Source: JADJOM01 sp963817435 | Lineage (GTDB): Bacteria; Gemmatimonadota; Gemmatimonadetes; Gemmatimonadales; GWC2-71-9 | DNA length: 64,000 nt | Direction of reading: 5' to 3' | Assembly (NCBI GenBank): GCA_963817435.1 | Contig: CAWFNY010000001.1 | Location: forward strand, 1,860,001-1,924,000 | Shown here: positions 39,909 through 48,392 of the stretch, piece by piece | Layout: the number at the start of each line of letters is the position of its first letter | Position numbering within the stretch: position 1 is the stretch's first letter | The notes under the pieces: model-generated | What the model was told of the DNA's origin: nothing | Databases searched by the model: none | The model's input: only the letters and a program-made list of their open reading frames with translations | Made by a program: the position numbers and the translations under genes

Positions 39909-40982
39909 GCGCCCCCTCCGCACCGCGGACTTCGATTACCTCCTTCCCCCCGATCTGATCGCGCAGGAACCCGCGGCGGAGCGAGGGGAGAGCCGACTGC
40001 TCATCGTGAATTCCGGGTGCCGGGCACCGAGTCCCATGGTCGCAGCCCAGGCCGGAATCCGGCCCCCGGACCTGGTCGACGCACGCTTCGCCGACCTGGT
40101 GGAGTTGATCCCCCCGGGTGACCTCCTCGTCCTCAACACCACCAGGGTCCGCCACGCCCGATTCCTCGGCACCCGCGCGAGCGGAGCGCCCGCGGAGGTG
40201 CTGCTGATTCATCCGGCCACGGACGACCGCTGGATCGCGATCGGCAAGCCGGGAAGCGCGCTGCGTCCCGGCAAGCGGATCACGATCGGCGACGGTGCGT
40301 TCATCGAAACCGTCGCCGTCCTCGATGAGGGGTACCGGGAGGTCCGCTTCGTGGGCATCACCGCGGAGGAGGCGATCCGGGGGATCGGCCGGCTGCCGCT
40401 CCCGCCGTACATCGAACGGGATCCGACCGCAGCGGACGAACAGCGCTACCAGACGATCTACGCCGAGCGCGAGTCCAGCGTGGCGGCACCCACGGCGGGC
40501 CTCCACTTCACCCCGGCCATCCTCGAAGCGATCGAGAACCGCGGCGTGCAGCTCGCGCGGATCGAGCTCGAAGTCGGTCCCGGCACCTTCAGGCCGGTCG
40601 AGACCGAAGACCCCGCGACCCATCCGATGCATCCGGAGACCTACCAGATCCCCACGGCGGCCGCGAACGCGATTCAGGCGGTGCGCGTCCGCGGGGGAAG
40701 CTCTGGGCGGTGGGAACGACGGTCGTCCGGGCGCTCGAGAGCGCGGCGAACGACGATGGCACCGTCCGGCCCGGCCGAGCCGAGACTCGGCTGCTGATCA
40801 CTCCGGGCTACCGATTCCGCGTGGTGAACCGCCTGCTCACCAACTTCCATCTGCCGCGCTCCACCCTGCTCATGCTGGTCTGCGCGTTCGGGGGCTATGA
40901 CCGGATCCTCGCCGCCTATCGCCACGCGGTGGCGGCACGCTACCGGTTCTATTCCTATGGCGATGCGATGGTCATCCTGTGA
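39898..40982 (+). pseudogene. queA: S-adenosylmethionine:tRNA ribosyltransferase-isomerase QueA, frameshifted
   Basis: Residues from DYLLPPDLIAQEPAAERGESRLL to GIGRLPLPPYIERDPTAADEQRYQTIYAERESSVAAPTAGLHFTP are typical QueA. After AIQAVRVRGG the frame is lost. In the next frame, GTTVVRALESAA, RLLITPGYRFRVVNRLLTNFHLPRSTLLMLV and RYRFYSYGDAMVIL complete the protein to 40982. Restoring one G in the G5 run at 40693-40697 gives RGGKLWAVGTTVVRALE and a full-length 361-residue enzyme, so this is most likely a homopolymer assembly error. QueA makes epoxyqueuosine in tRNA after Tgt. The TTG start at 39898 overlaps ruvB by 11 nt. Confidence 0.88.
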
Positions 40983-41060
40983 GGGTCCGGTGCCGCCTGT
41001 TGGCGCGCACGGCGGCGCGCGCCTGCGATCCTCGAGTTGGCGCGCATGACCGTGCGCGCT

Positions 41061-41066
41061 TACGAT
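41061..41066 (+). promoter_or_regulatory. Putative -10 box (TACGAT) of tgt
   Basis: TACGAT lies exactly 6 nt before ATG 41073, inside a longer open frame, and supports the start at 41073. No Shine-Dalgarno is present. Confidence 0.4.
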
Positions 41067-41072
41067 CTCGGC

Positions 41073-42206
41073 ATGTTTGAGTACCAGCTCGACGCCACCG
41101 AGGGCGAGGCACGCACCGGGCGGCTCACCCTGCCCCACGGCGTCGTCGAGACGCCCGCGTTCATGCCGGTGGGTACGCACGGAACGGTGCGGGGGCTGCA
41201 TCCCGCCGAGGTCGTGGGCGCGGGTGCGCAGATCATCCTCGGCAACACCTATCATCTGCATCTCCGCCCCGGTGAGGATGTCGTGCGCGCGCTCGGCGGC
41301 CTGCACCGCTTCACCACCTGGGATCGGCCGATGCTGACCGACTCGGGCGGCTTCCAGGTGTTCTCGCTGGAAGGGCTGCGGAAGATCTCGGAACACGGCG
41401 TCGAATTCGTCAGTCACATCGACGGTTCCACCCGGACGATCACCCCGGAATCCTCGATGGAGATCCAGTGGGCGCTCGGTGCCGACGTCGCGATGGTCTT
41501 CGACCACGTCGTGCCCGGTCAGGCACCGTGGGCCCTCGCGGAGGAGGGGATGGAGCGGACGCTGCGCTGGCTGGACCGGTGCAGGGTCCGGCATGCGGAG
41601 CTGGCGGAGGAGCACCCCGGGCAGCAGACGCTCTGGCCGATCGTGCAAGGCGGCACCCACGCCGACTTGCGGCAGCGCTCGCTCGAGGGGACCCTCGAGC
41701 GGGGGCCGTGGACCGGTCTCGCGATCGGGGGGCTGTCCGTCGGTGAACCCAAGCCCGTGATGTACCGGGTGCTCGAGGAACTCGGACCCACTCTGCCCGC
41801 GACGGTGCCGCGTTATCTTATGGGCGTCGGTTTCCCCGACGATCTGCTGGAGGGGGTCGCCAGGGGAGTGGACCTGTTCGACTGCGTGGCCGCCACGCGG
41901 AATGGGCGCCACGGCAGCGCGTGGACGAGCGCGGGCAAGGTGAACATCCGCGCCGCCAGGCTCCGACTGAGTGATGAGCCCCTCGATCCGGCGTGCGACT
42001 GCGACACCTGCCGCCGGTTTCCCCGTGGCTACCTTCGCCATCTCTTCATGGCAGAGGAGATGCTCGGGCTCAGGCTCATCTCGATTCATAACATCCGCTT
42101 CCTGGTCCGGCTCGGCGAACTCGCGCGTGCCCGAATCCTGGAAGGCACCTTCGACCGCTGGCGCCGTGACTGGCTCGAGCGGTACCACCAGCGAGGAACA
42201 CCGTGA
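41073..42206 (+). CDS. tgt: Queuine/preQ1 tRNA-guanine transglycosylase
   Basis: About 377 residues. TIM-barrel TGT with MLTDSGGFQVFSL (nucleophile-side Asp), LAIGGLSVGEPK, VDLFDCVAATRNGRHG (second catalytic Asp) and the zinc site CDCDTCRRF with a downstream His. It exchanges guanine-34 of certain tRNAs for preQ1, the step before QueA. The start MFEYQLDATEGEARTG matches typical TGT N-termini; in-frame codons at 41037 and 41046 are less likely. The stop overlaps the yajC start (GTGA). Confidence 0.95.
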   Translation: MFEYQLDATEGEARTGRLTLPHGVVETPAFMPVGTHGTVRGLHPAEVVGAGAQIILGNTYHLHLRPGEDVVRALGGLHRFTTWDRPMLTDSGGFQVFSLEGLRKISEHGVEFVSHIDGSTRTITPESSMEIQWALGADVAMVFDHVVPGQAPWALAEEGMERTLRWLDRCRVRHAELAEEHPGQQTLWPIVQGGTHADLRQRSLEGTLERGPWTGLAIGGLSVGEPKPVMYRVLEELGPTLPATVPRYLMGVGFPDDLLEGVARGVDLFDCVAATRNGRHGSAWTSAGKVNIRAARLRLSDEPLDPACDCDTCRRFPRGYLRHLFMAEEMLGLRLISIHNIRFLVRLGELARARILEGTFDRWRRDWLERYHQRGTP

Positions 42207-42526
42207 CGATCGCCCTGCTCGCCCTGATGGCCCCGACCGACAGCCCCTCCACGGGCCTGACCATGCTGCTGCTCCAGATTGGCGCCATCGGTCTGGTCTT
42301 CTTCTTCCTCATCCTCCGGCCGCAGCAGCAGGCCCGGAAGAAGCATGAGGAGCTGCTCAAGGGCCTCAAGAAGGGGGACGAGATCGTCACGGTGGGTGGC
42401 ATCATCGCCAGGGTGAAGGAGGTCAAGGACGACCGGGTCACGATCGAGTCCGGGACCTCCACCCTCGTCGTCGATCGCGCCCGCATCGTGAAGGTGGGTG
42501 ACCAGGCCGCGACCGGAGTCGCCTGA
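42203..42526 (+). CDS. yajC: Preprotein translocase accessory subunit YajC
   Basis: 107 residues: one membrane helix (LLLQIGAIGLVFFFLILRP), then the conserved RPQQQARKKHEELLKGLKKGDEIVTVGGIIARV block and a small beta domain. YajC associates with SecDF. The tgt-yajC order is classic, but secD/secF do not follow; def does. GTG start overlapping tgt. Confidence 0.93.
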   Translation: MTIALLALMAPTDSPSTGLTMLLLQIGAIGLVFFFLILRPQQQARKKHEELLKGLKKGDEIVTVGGIIARVKEVKDDRVTIESGTSTLVVDRARIVKVGDQAATGVA

Positions 42527-43062
42527 TGAGCGTGCTGGACCTCCACCTCCTTGGCTCGCCGGTTCTCCGGGAACAGAGCAAGCCGGTGGTGGCTGTGGAC
42601 GACGAAGTCCGCCGGTTCGTCGCCGACCTGTTCGAGACGATGCATGCGGCGCATGGCGTCGGCCTCGCGGCGAACCAGGTGGGGGTTGCCAGGCGGATCG
42701 CGGTGGTGGAAACGGACGATCAGAAGCTGGTCCTCATCAACCCGCGCATTGTCGAAGCGTCGGGCAAGGAGACCGGCGAGGAAGGGTGCCTCTCCATCCC
42801 CGACATCTACGCCGATGTCACCCGGCCCGACCGGGTGGTCCTCGAGGCCCTCGACGCGGAAGGCAACTGCTACCGCGAGGAGCTTGTCGGCCTCGCCGCG
42901 CGGGCCGTCCAGCACGAGATCGACCACCTCGACGGCATCCTTTTCCTCGACCACCTGAGCATGCTCAAGCGCAAGCGGCTGATGGGGCGCTGGAAGAAGG
43001 AGCACGCCGACGACCCCGGGTACATCAAGGCGGTCAAGCCTGACACGGCCGAGTCGACCTGA
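42526..43062 (+). CDS. def: Peptide deformylase
   Basis: 178 residues. All three metal-site motifs are present: GVGLAANQVG, EEGCLSIP (Cys ligand) and QHEIDHLDGILF (HExxH). It removes the formyl group from nascent proteins and works in the same pathway as Fmt, which starts one base inside its stop codon (TGATG). A C-terminal basic helix (KRKRLMGRWKKEH) may contact the ribosome. Confidence 0.96.
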   Translation: MSVLDLHLLGSPVLREQSKPVVAVDDEVRRFVADLFETMHAAHGVGLAANQVGVARRIAVVETDDQKLVLINPRIVEASGKETGEEGCLSIPDIYADVTRPDRVVLEALDAEGNCYREELVGLAARAVQHEIDHLDGILFLDHLSMLKRKRLMGRWKKEHADDPGYIKAVKPDTAEST

Positions 43063-43982
43063 TGCGCATCGTCTTCTTCGGTACGCCGGAGTTCGCGGTC
43101 CCGTCCCTCCGGGCGCTGCTCGAGGAAGGCTTCGACGTCGCCGCGGTCGTCTCCCAGCCGGACCGCCCCCAGGGCCGGTCGCGCAGTCAGGTCATCCCGC
43201 CGCCGGTGAAACTGGTCGCGCTGGAGGAGGGCCTCCCCGTCCTTCAGCCCGAGCGCCCGGTGGGCCCGTTCGCCGATGAGCTGCGGGCCTTCGACGCCGA
43301 CCTTGGCGTCGTCGTCGCCTACGGCCACATCCTCAAGCCGGAGATTCTCGCCATCCCCCGATTGGGCATGCTCAACGTGCATGCCTCGCTCCTGCCGAAG
43401 CTCCGCGGTGCCGCCCCGATTCAGTGGGCGATCCTCAATGGCGAAGAAACGACCGGCGTCAGCATCATGCAGATGGAGGCTGGCCTCGATTCCGGCCCCG
43501 TCCTGCACCAGATCGAGACCGAGGTCGCCGCGGATGAGACCGCCGGCGAACTCACGGAACGACTGGCCGAGCTGGGGGCCGAAGCACTCGTCGAGGCGCT
43601 GATGCTGCAGGAGGCCGGGGCCACGAAGGCCGAGCCGCAGAACCACGCCGAGGCGACGTTCGCCCCGAAGGTGAGTCGCGCGCTGGCGCGGCTGGACTGG
43701 TCCCGCGACGCGGCGACGCTGGCGCGGGCCGTCCGGGCCTTCGACCCCGAGCCGGGGGCCTGGGCGATGTTAGGCGACCAGGAGATCAAGCTGTTTGGCG
43801 GCCGAGCCGTCAACGCCGGCGGCGAGGCCGGCACCGTGCTCGCCGCCGGCGAGACGCTGCAGATCGCCGCACTCGTGGGCGCGGTGGAAGTGGCCGAGGT
43901 GCAGCCCGCCGGCAAGAAGCGGATGCCGGTCGGCGCGTGGACCCGCGGACGCGGAGTCGAGGTCGGCCAGCGCTTCACATGA
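43062..43982 (+). CDS. fmt: Methionyl-tRNA formyltransferase
   Basis: 306 residues. Formyltransferase domain: RIVFFGTPEFAVPSLRALLEEG, VAYGHILKPEILAIPRLGMLNVHASLLPKLRGAAPIQWAILNG (catalytic Asn-His with SLLPKLRG), and TGVSIMQMEAGLDSGPVL (Asp). The C-terminal OB-like domain recognises initiator tRNA. Overlaps def by one base at the start, and the TenI-like gene by ATGA at the stop. Confidence 0.96.
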   Translation: MRIVFFGTPEFAVPSLRALLEEGFDVAAVVSQPDRPQGRSRSQVIPPPVKLVALEEGLPVLQPERPVGPFADELRAFDADLGVVVAYGHILKPEILAIPRLGMLNVHASLLPKLRGAAPIQWAILNGEETTGVSIMQMEAGLDSGPVLHQIETEVAADETAGELTERLAELGAEALVEALMLQEAGATKAEPQNHAEATFAPKVSRALARLDWSRDAATLARAVRAFDPEPGAWAMLGDQEIKLFGGRAVNAGGEAGTVLAAGETLQIAALVGAVEVAEVQPAGKKRMPVGAWTRGRGVEVGQRFT

Positions 43983-44611
43983 GACCGCTCCCGCGGTTGC
44001 ATGCCGTGACCGACCGCGCCGTACTCGCCCGCGAGGACTTCCCGGTTCGTGCCGCGGCCGTCGCCGCCGCCGGCGCCGGCGTCGCCATTCACGCGCGCGA
44101 CCGCACCGCCACCGCGGCCCGGCTCACCTCCGTCACCGAGCGACTCCTCGCCCTTGCCCGGCCGCCGGAGGCCTCCGTCTTCGTCAATGCCCGCCCGGAC
44201 ATCGCTGCCGCGCTCGGGGCGCAGGGTACGCAGCTCGGCGCCGGCGACTTGAGCCCCCGGGAGGTGCGCGCCGCGTTCGCGGCATGCTGGCGGGGGTGGA
44301 TCGGCTCCTCGGTACACTCGCCAGATGGCGCCACCCGGGCCCGCGACGAGGGTGCGGACTATCTGTTGGTGGGCAATGTCTTCGAGACCACGAGCCATCC
44401 TGGCAGGAGCGCTGCGGGACTCGGACTCGTCGAGTCCGTCGCCAGGCTGCACCTGCCGGTCATCGCCATCGGCGGCGTGACGACGGATCGAGCGCGGGCC
44501 CTTCGCGACGCCGGCGCCTACGGTCTCGCGGCGATTTCGGCGCTCTGGAATGCGGACGATCCCGCCGCCGCGGCGCTGGCGCTGCTGGCACCATGGCTGG
44601 AGGACGCATGA
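43979..44611 (+). CDS. TenI/ThiE-family protein, probably thiazole tautomerase-like
   Basis: About 210 residues with the ThiE/TenI TIM-barrel: RLHAVTDRAVL, VFVNARPDIAAALGAQGTQLGAGDLS, IGSSVHSPDGATRARDEGADYLLVG, VFETTSHPGRSAAGLGLV and VIAIGGVTTDRARALRDAGAYGLAAIS. The VFETxSHPG loop is that of TenI rather than ThiE, which has a PTxTK motif binding pyrophosphate. TenI tautomerises the ThiG product. The residue before VFET, His in Bacillus TenI, is Asn here, so activity is uncertain. It overlaps fmt and thiS by ATGA each. Confidence 0.8.
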   Translation: MRPLPRLHAVTDRAVLAREDFPVRAAAVAAAGAGVAIHARDRTATAARLTSVTERLLALARPPEASVFVNARPDIAAALGAQGTQLGAGDLSPREVRAAFAACWRGWIGSSVHSPDGATRARDEGADYLLVGNVFETTSHPGRSAAGLGLVESVARLHLPVIAIGGVTTDRARALRDAGAYGLAAISALWNADDPAAAALALLAPWLEDA

Positions 44612-44817
44612 GCGAGCTGCGACTGATCGTGAATGGAGAGCCCCGGATGATTCCCGCGCCGGCCACCCTGAGCACGCTCCTCGCGGCACTCGATCTCGAC
44701 CCGCGGATGGTCGTGGTGGAGCTGAACCGCGAGATCATCCGCCGCCCCCGGCTGGGCGAGGTCTCGCTGGCGGACGGTGACCATGTGGAGCTGGTGCATT
44801 TCGTCGGAGGAGGGTGA
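44608..44817 (+). CDS. thiS: Sulfur carrier protein ThiS
   Basis: 69 residues, ubiquitin-like beta-grasp: ELRLIVNGEPRMIPAPATLSTLLAAL, MVVVELNREIIRR, LADGDHVELVHFVGGG. The C-terminal Gly-Gly is the site of thiocarboxylate formation for thiazole synthesis by ThiG. It starts inside the stop of the TenI-like gene and its own stop overlaps a GTG in the thiG frame. Confidence 0.93.
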   Translation: MSELRLIVNGEPRMIPAPATLSTLLAALDLDPRMVVVELNREIIRRPRLGEVSLADGDHVELVHFVGGG

Positions 44818-44852
44818 CCGGCGGGCAGTCTCCTGAGTCGTTCTCCCCCGCT

Positions 44853-44858
44853 TATCTT
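44853..44858 (+). promoter_or_regulatory. Putative -10 box (TATCTT) of thiG
   Basis: TATCTT lies exactly 6 nt before ATG 44865, with TCCCCC between and no Shine-Dalgarno. It supports 44865 over the GTG at 44814 that overlaps thiS. No TPP riboswitch-like sequence is visible in the short gap. Confidence 0.45.
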
Positions 44859-44864
44859 TCCCCC

Positions 44865-45659
44865 ATGATGAACGCCACGCCCCTCATCGATCCGCCCCTG
44901 ATCATCGGTGGTCACCGCTTCCGTTCGCGCCTGCTGCTCGGCACCGGCAAGTATCGCAGCAACACGGAGATGGTCCAGGCCATCGAGGCGGCCGGCGCGG
45001 AGGTCGTGACGGTCGCGGTGCGCCGGGTCGACCTCGATCGCCGCAAGGAAGAGGGGATGCTCTATCACCTCGACCCCGCGAAGTTCTTCCTCCTCGCCAA
45101 TACCGCAGGGTGCTACACCGCCGATGAGGCGATCCGTTACGCCCGGCTCGCCCGGGAGGCCGGCTTCAACGAGTTCATCAAGCTCGAGGTCATTGGCGAC
45201 AAGGAAACCCTGCTTCCGGACACTGACGGCCTGCTCGCCGCGACCAGGACCCTGGTCCAGGAAGGGTTCCAGGTCATGGCCTATACCAACGACGACCTGA
45301 TCACGGCGCTCCGCCTGCAGGACGCCGGCGCCGCCGCCGTCATGCCGCTCGCCTCACCGATCGGCAGCGGACTCGGCCTCAGCAATCCCTACAGTATCCG
45401 CACCATCAAGCGCCGTCTCACCGTCCCGGTACTGGTCGACGCCGGCGTGGGGACCGCCTCGGACGCCTGCCTCACAATGGAGCAGGGCGTCGACGGCATC
45501 CTCATGAACACCGCCGTCGCGGAAGCGCGCGATGCCGCCGCGATGGGGGCGGCGATGCGCCACGCCGTCGAGGCGGGACGCCTCGCCTTCCTCGCCGGCC
45601 GGATGCCGCGCCGGGAGGTCGCGGTGCCATCCAGCCCGTCGAGCGGGATGATCGAGTGA
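44865..45659 (+). CDS. thiG: Thiazole synthase ThiG
   Basis: About 264 residues, TIM barrel. N-terminal RFRSRLLLGTGKYRSN, catalytic lysine K106 in FIKLEVIGD, phosphate-binding AAAVMPLASPIGSGLGL, and VPVLVDAGVGTASDA with GVDGILMNTAVAEARD. It makes the thiazole phosphate moiety of thiamine with ThiS. A longer version from GTG 44814 is possible by overlap with thiS. The stop overlaps rsmB (GTGA). thiC, thiD and thiF/thiO/H are not in the window. Confidence 0.94.
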   Translation: MMNATPLIDPPLIIGGHRFRSRLLLGTGKYRSNTEMVQAIEAAGAEVVTVAVRRVDLDRRKEEGMLYHLDPAKFFLLANTAGCYTADEAIRYARLAREAGFNEFIKLEVIGDKETLLPDTDGLLAATRTLVQEGFQVMAYTNDDLITALRLQDAGAAAVMPLASPIGSGLGLSNPYSIRTIKRRLTVPVLVDAGVGTASDACLTMEQGVDGILMNTAVAEARDAAAMGAAMRHAVEAGRLAFLAGRMPRREVAVPSSPSSGMIE

Positions 45660-46951
45660 CGGACGGGGTCGCGCCCCGACAGGCCGCATACCGGATCTTG
45701 CGCGCGGTCCAGGAGGGACAGCCCTTCGAGAAGGCTCTCGACCGCGGACTCCGCGGCCTCGAGGATTCCGATCGCCGGCTCGCCCACGAACTCGCCGCCG
45801 GAGTCCTGCGCCGCCGCAGCGACCTCGATGCCCGCCTCCAGCCGCTGGTCCACCGGGGCTGGAGCTCCGTTGCGACCGACCTTCGGGACATCCTCCGCCT
45901 CGGGGCCTATCAGCTCAGCGCCCTCGACCGCATCCCTGCCCACGCAGCCGTGTCGACCACGGTGGAGCTCGCTCGTTCCGCACTCGGGGAAAAGGCGGCA
46001 CGCTTCACCAACGCGATCCTGCGGGGCATGGGTGGCCGTGCCGCACCTCCGGCGACGAGTACCGATCCCGCGGCCCACCTCGCCGACCGCCACTCCCACC
46101 CCGAGTGGCTGGTGCGCCGATGGCTCGACCGGTTCGGGGCCGCGGAGACGGAACGACTGCTCGAGTGGAACAACACCCGCCCGCCGCTCGTGCTCCAGCC
46201 GGCGCGCGGAAGTCTCGATGAGCTGCAGCGGCTCCTCTGGGAACGCGGGACCAGCGCCCGCCGCGCACCATTCGAGGCCGGCCTGATACTCGACAGTGCG
46301 CGCCCGCAGGAACTGCCCGGGTACGCCGAGGGAGCGTTCGTCGTTCAGGATGGCGCGCAGGCGCTGGTGAGCCGGTTCGCCGACACTCCGCCCGGCGCCA
46401 CGGTCTACGATGCCTGCGCCGCACCGGGCGGCAAGAGCATCGCACTCGGCCGAATCGCCGGACGCATCCTCGCGTGCGATCTTCGCCGGGACCGGGTGAG
46501 GCGACTCGCCGAAAACCTGAGGCGGGCAGGTAGCGGGCGGGAGTTTCCGGTCGTGGCCTCGGCCACCGCCCCGCCCTGCCGGCAGGTCGATCTCGTCCTG
46601 CTCGACGCGCCCTGCCTCGGGACCGGCACGCTGGCCCGGCACCCCGACGCGAGGTGGCGGGTTTCGCCGGAGGCACTCGCCCGGCTGGCCGAGCAGCAGC
46701 GCGGACTGCTGGAGGCCGTCGCGCCCATCGTACGGCCCGGGGGGTGGTTAGTTTACGCCACGTGTTCACTCGAGCCTGAGGAGAATGAGGAACAGGTGAC
46801 CAGCTTCCTGCGCGCCCATCCCGAATTCCGCCGCGACCCGGGGCAGACCGTGCCGGAAACTCTGTTGACGGCAGAGGGTGACCTGCAGCTCCTGCCGCAG
46901 CGGCATGGCGTCGATGGCGCATTCGCCGCGCGCCTGCGCAGGATCGGCTGA
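45656..46951 (+). CDS. rsmB: 16S rRNA m5C967 methyltransferase RsmB (Sun)
   Basis: 431 residues. The NusB-like N-terminal domain (RQAAYRILRAVQEGQPFEKALDR, LARSALGEKAARFTNAILRGM) is followed by a RsmB methyltransferase domain with DACAAPGGKSIALG (SAM-binding), VDLVLLDAPCLGTGTLARHPDARWR (first catalytic Cys) and WLVYATCSLEPEENE (second catalytic Cys). The fmt-rsmB neighbourhood is classic; here three thiamine genes lie between them. Confidence 0.94.
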   Translation: MTDGVAPRQAAYRILRAVQEGQPFEKALDRGLRGLEDSDRRLAHELAAGVLRRRSDLDARLQPLVHRGWSSVATDLRDILRLGAYQLSALDRIPAHAAVSTTVELARSALGEKAARFTNAILRGMGGRAAPPATSTDPAAHLADRHSHPEWLVRRWLDRFGAAETERLLEWNNTRPPLVLQPARGSLDELQRLLWERGTSARRAPFEAGLILDSARPQELPGYAEGAFVVQDGAQALVSRFADTPPGATVYDACAAPGGKSIALGRIAGRILACDLRRDRVRRLAENLRRAGSGREFPVVASATAPPCRQVDLVLLDAPCLGTGTLARHPDARWRVSPEALARLAEQQRGLLEAVAPIVRPGGWLVYATCSLEPEENEEQVTSFLRAHPEFRRDPGQTVPETLLTAEGDLQLLPQRHGVDGAFAARLRRIG

Positions 46952-47724
46952 TGCAGTTTCGCCGTCCGCGGGGCGTCGGCCGGGACCGGGGCCTCCTCGC
47001 CACAATCGCCGGGCGGCGCTTCGCGAAGCAGGCCGCGATCGTCGCAGGGATGTTTCTGGCCGGGTATCTCGTGACGATCTTCTGGTTCTTTCCCGCCCCT
47101 CTCTTCGAACGCGAACACACAGTTCCCCGCGTCCTCGACCTCGGCGCGACCGAAGCCAAGCAGCGCCTCGAAGCCCAGGGATTCCGGCTCCGCATCGAGG
47201 ACCAGCAGTCCGATCCGAGCGCGCCCAAGGGCGCCATCGTCTGGCAGGATCCGCCTCCCGGGGTGGTGATGGCGCCCAACAGTCAGGTGGCGCTCATCGT
47301 GAGTGATGGCCCGCCCGACGTGCCGGTCCCGGATGTCGCGAGCTTCCCTCGTGCGCTGGCCGAGCGAGTGTTGAAGGCGGCAGGGTTCACCGTCGGCAAG
47401 GCCGACACGCTCCCGGCGGCGACCGAGGCCGGGATCGTGGTGCAGAGCCGGCCCAGTGCGGGAGTCGGGCGCACCGCAGGCACACCGATCGATCTGGTGA
47501 TAAGTTCGGGGCCCGCCGAGCTGACCGTTCCGTTGCTCGTGGGGCTGTCGCTCACCCAGGCGCGGGAGCAGATCGAGCAGCTCGGCCTCAGGGTCGGCGC
47601 CACGGGCGGACGGGTGGTACCCGGGCGGCCGGAGGGACTGGTCCTGGAACAGCGTCCACCCGCGGGAACCCGCAGTCCGCGCGGTGGCAGAGTCGACCTC
47701 ATCGTGACCCGAAAGGGAAGCTGA
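46951..47724 (+). CDS. Membrane-anchored protein with three PASTA domains, no kinase
   Basis: 257 residues: a cytoplasmic basic N-terminus, one membrane helix (AAIVAGMFLAGYLVTIFWFF), and three PASTA repeats (about 58-125, 125-190, 190-255), each of the form xVPxVxxLxxxxAxxxLxxxGF. PASTA domains bind muropeptides or beta-lactams. Unlike PrkC/StkP there is no kinase domain, so it is probably a peptidoglycan sensor or structural factor. It overlaps rsmB and rpe by one base (TGATG) each. Confidence 0.86.
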   Translation: MQFRRPRGVGRDRGLLATIAGRRFAKQAAIVAGMFLAGYLVTIFWFFPAPLFEREHTVPRVLDLGATEAKQRLEAQGFRLRIEDQQSDPSAPKGAIVWQDPPPGVVMAPNSQVALIVSDGPPDVPVPDVASFPRALAERVLKAAGFTVGKADTLPAATEAGIVVQSRPSAGVGRTAGTPIDLVISSGPAELTVPLLVGLSLTQAREQIEQLGLRVGATGGRVVPGRPEGLVLEQRPPAGTRSPRGGRVDLIVTRKGS

Positions 47725-48389
47725 TGGCCGTGCGTATCGCCCCGAGCATTCTCGCCACCGACCTCGGCCGGCTGCGTGAACAGGTGGAAGCCGCCCTTGC
47801 GGGCGGCGCCGAGTGGCTGCACATCGACGTGATGGATGGCCGCTTCGTGCCGAACCTCACGTTCGGCGCCCCGCTCATCCGGGCGCTCCGCCGCTTCACC
47901 GAGGCCCCGCTCGACGTGCATCTCATGGTGGTGGAGCCCGAGCGCTACATCGCGGAATATGCGGATCTCGGCGTGAACGTCTTCACCTTCCACCCGGAAG
48001 CCACCACCCACGTCCAGCGGCACCTGGCACAGATCCGCGACCGCGGCATGGCGGCTGGACTCGCGCTGAATCCCGCCAGCCCGCTCAGCCTCGTCGAAGA
48101 GGTTCTCGGCGATCTCGATCTGCTCCTCATCATGAGCGTCAATCCGGGCTTCGGGGGCCAGTCCTACCTCCCGGCCGCCACCGCCAAGATCGCCCGGGCC
48201 CGAACGCTGTTCGATCGCACCGAAACCCGGGCCGCCCTCCAGGTCGATGGTGGCATCACCGTGGAAACCATCGAGACCGCCTGGCGTGCGGGGGCGGATA
48301 CCTTCGTTGCCGGCACCGCCGTCTTCGGGCAGCCGGATATCGCCGAAGCCGTCCGGGCACTTACCCGCTGCTGTTCTGTGAGGGTCTGA
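47724..48389 (+). CDS. rpe: Ribulose-phosphate 3-epimerase
   Basis: 221 residues, TIM barrel: RIAPSILATDLGRLREQVEAAL, WLHIDVMDGRFVPNLTFGAPLI (metal His/Asp), PLDVHLMVVEPERYI, LIMSVNPGFGGQSYLP (catalytic loop), LQVDGGITVETI (second catalytic Asp) and FVAGTAVFG. Interconverts ribulose- and xylulose-5-phosphate in the pentose phosphate pathway. Coupled to the PASTA gene upstream. Confidence 0.95.
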   Translation: MAVRIAPSILATDLGRLREQVEAALAGGAEWLHIDVMDGRFVPNLTFGAPLIRALRRFTEAPLDVHLMVVEPERYIAEYADLGVNVFTFHPEATTHVQRHLAQIRDRGMAAGLALNPASPLSLVEEVLGDLDLLLIMSVNPGFGGQSYLPAATAKIARARTLFDRTETRAALQVDGGITVETIETAWRAGADTFVAGTAVFGQPDIAEAVRALTRCCSVRV

Positions 48390-48392
48390 CCG

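Noticed and set aside
40683..40710. Programmed ribosomal frameshift in queA
   Set aside because: There is no slippery heptamer with following pseudoknot, and two other conserved genes in the window show the same kind of one-base break.
41037..41072. Earlier start for tgt
   Set aside because: TTG 41037 and ATG 41046 add residues not seen in typical TGT, and a TACGAT box lies in between.
44814..44864. GTG 44814 as thiG start
   Set aside because: Possible by overlap with thiS, but the extra 17 residues are not typical and a TATCTT box sits 6 nt before ATG 44865. Not excluded.
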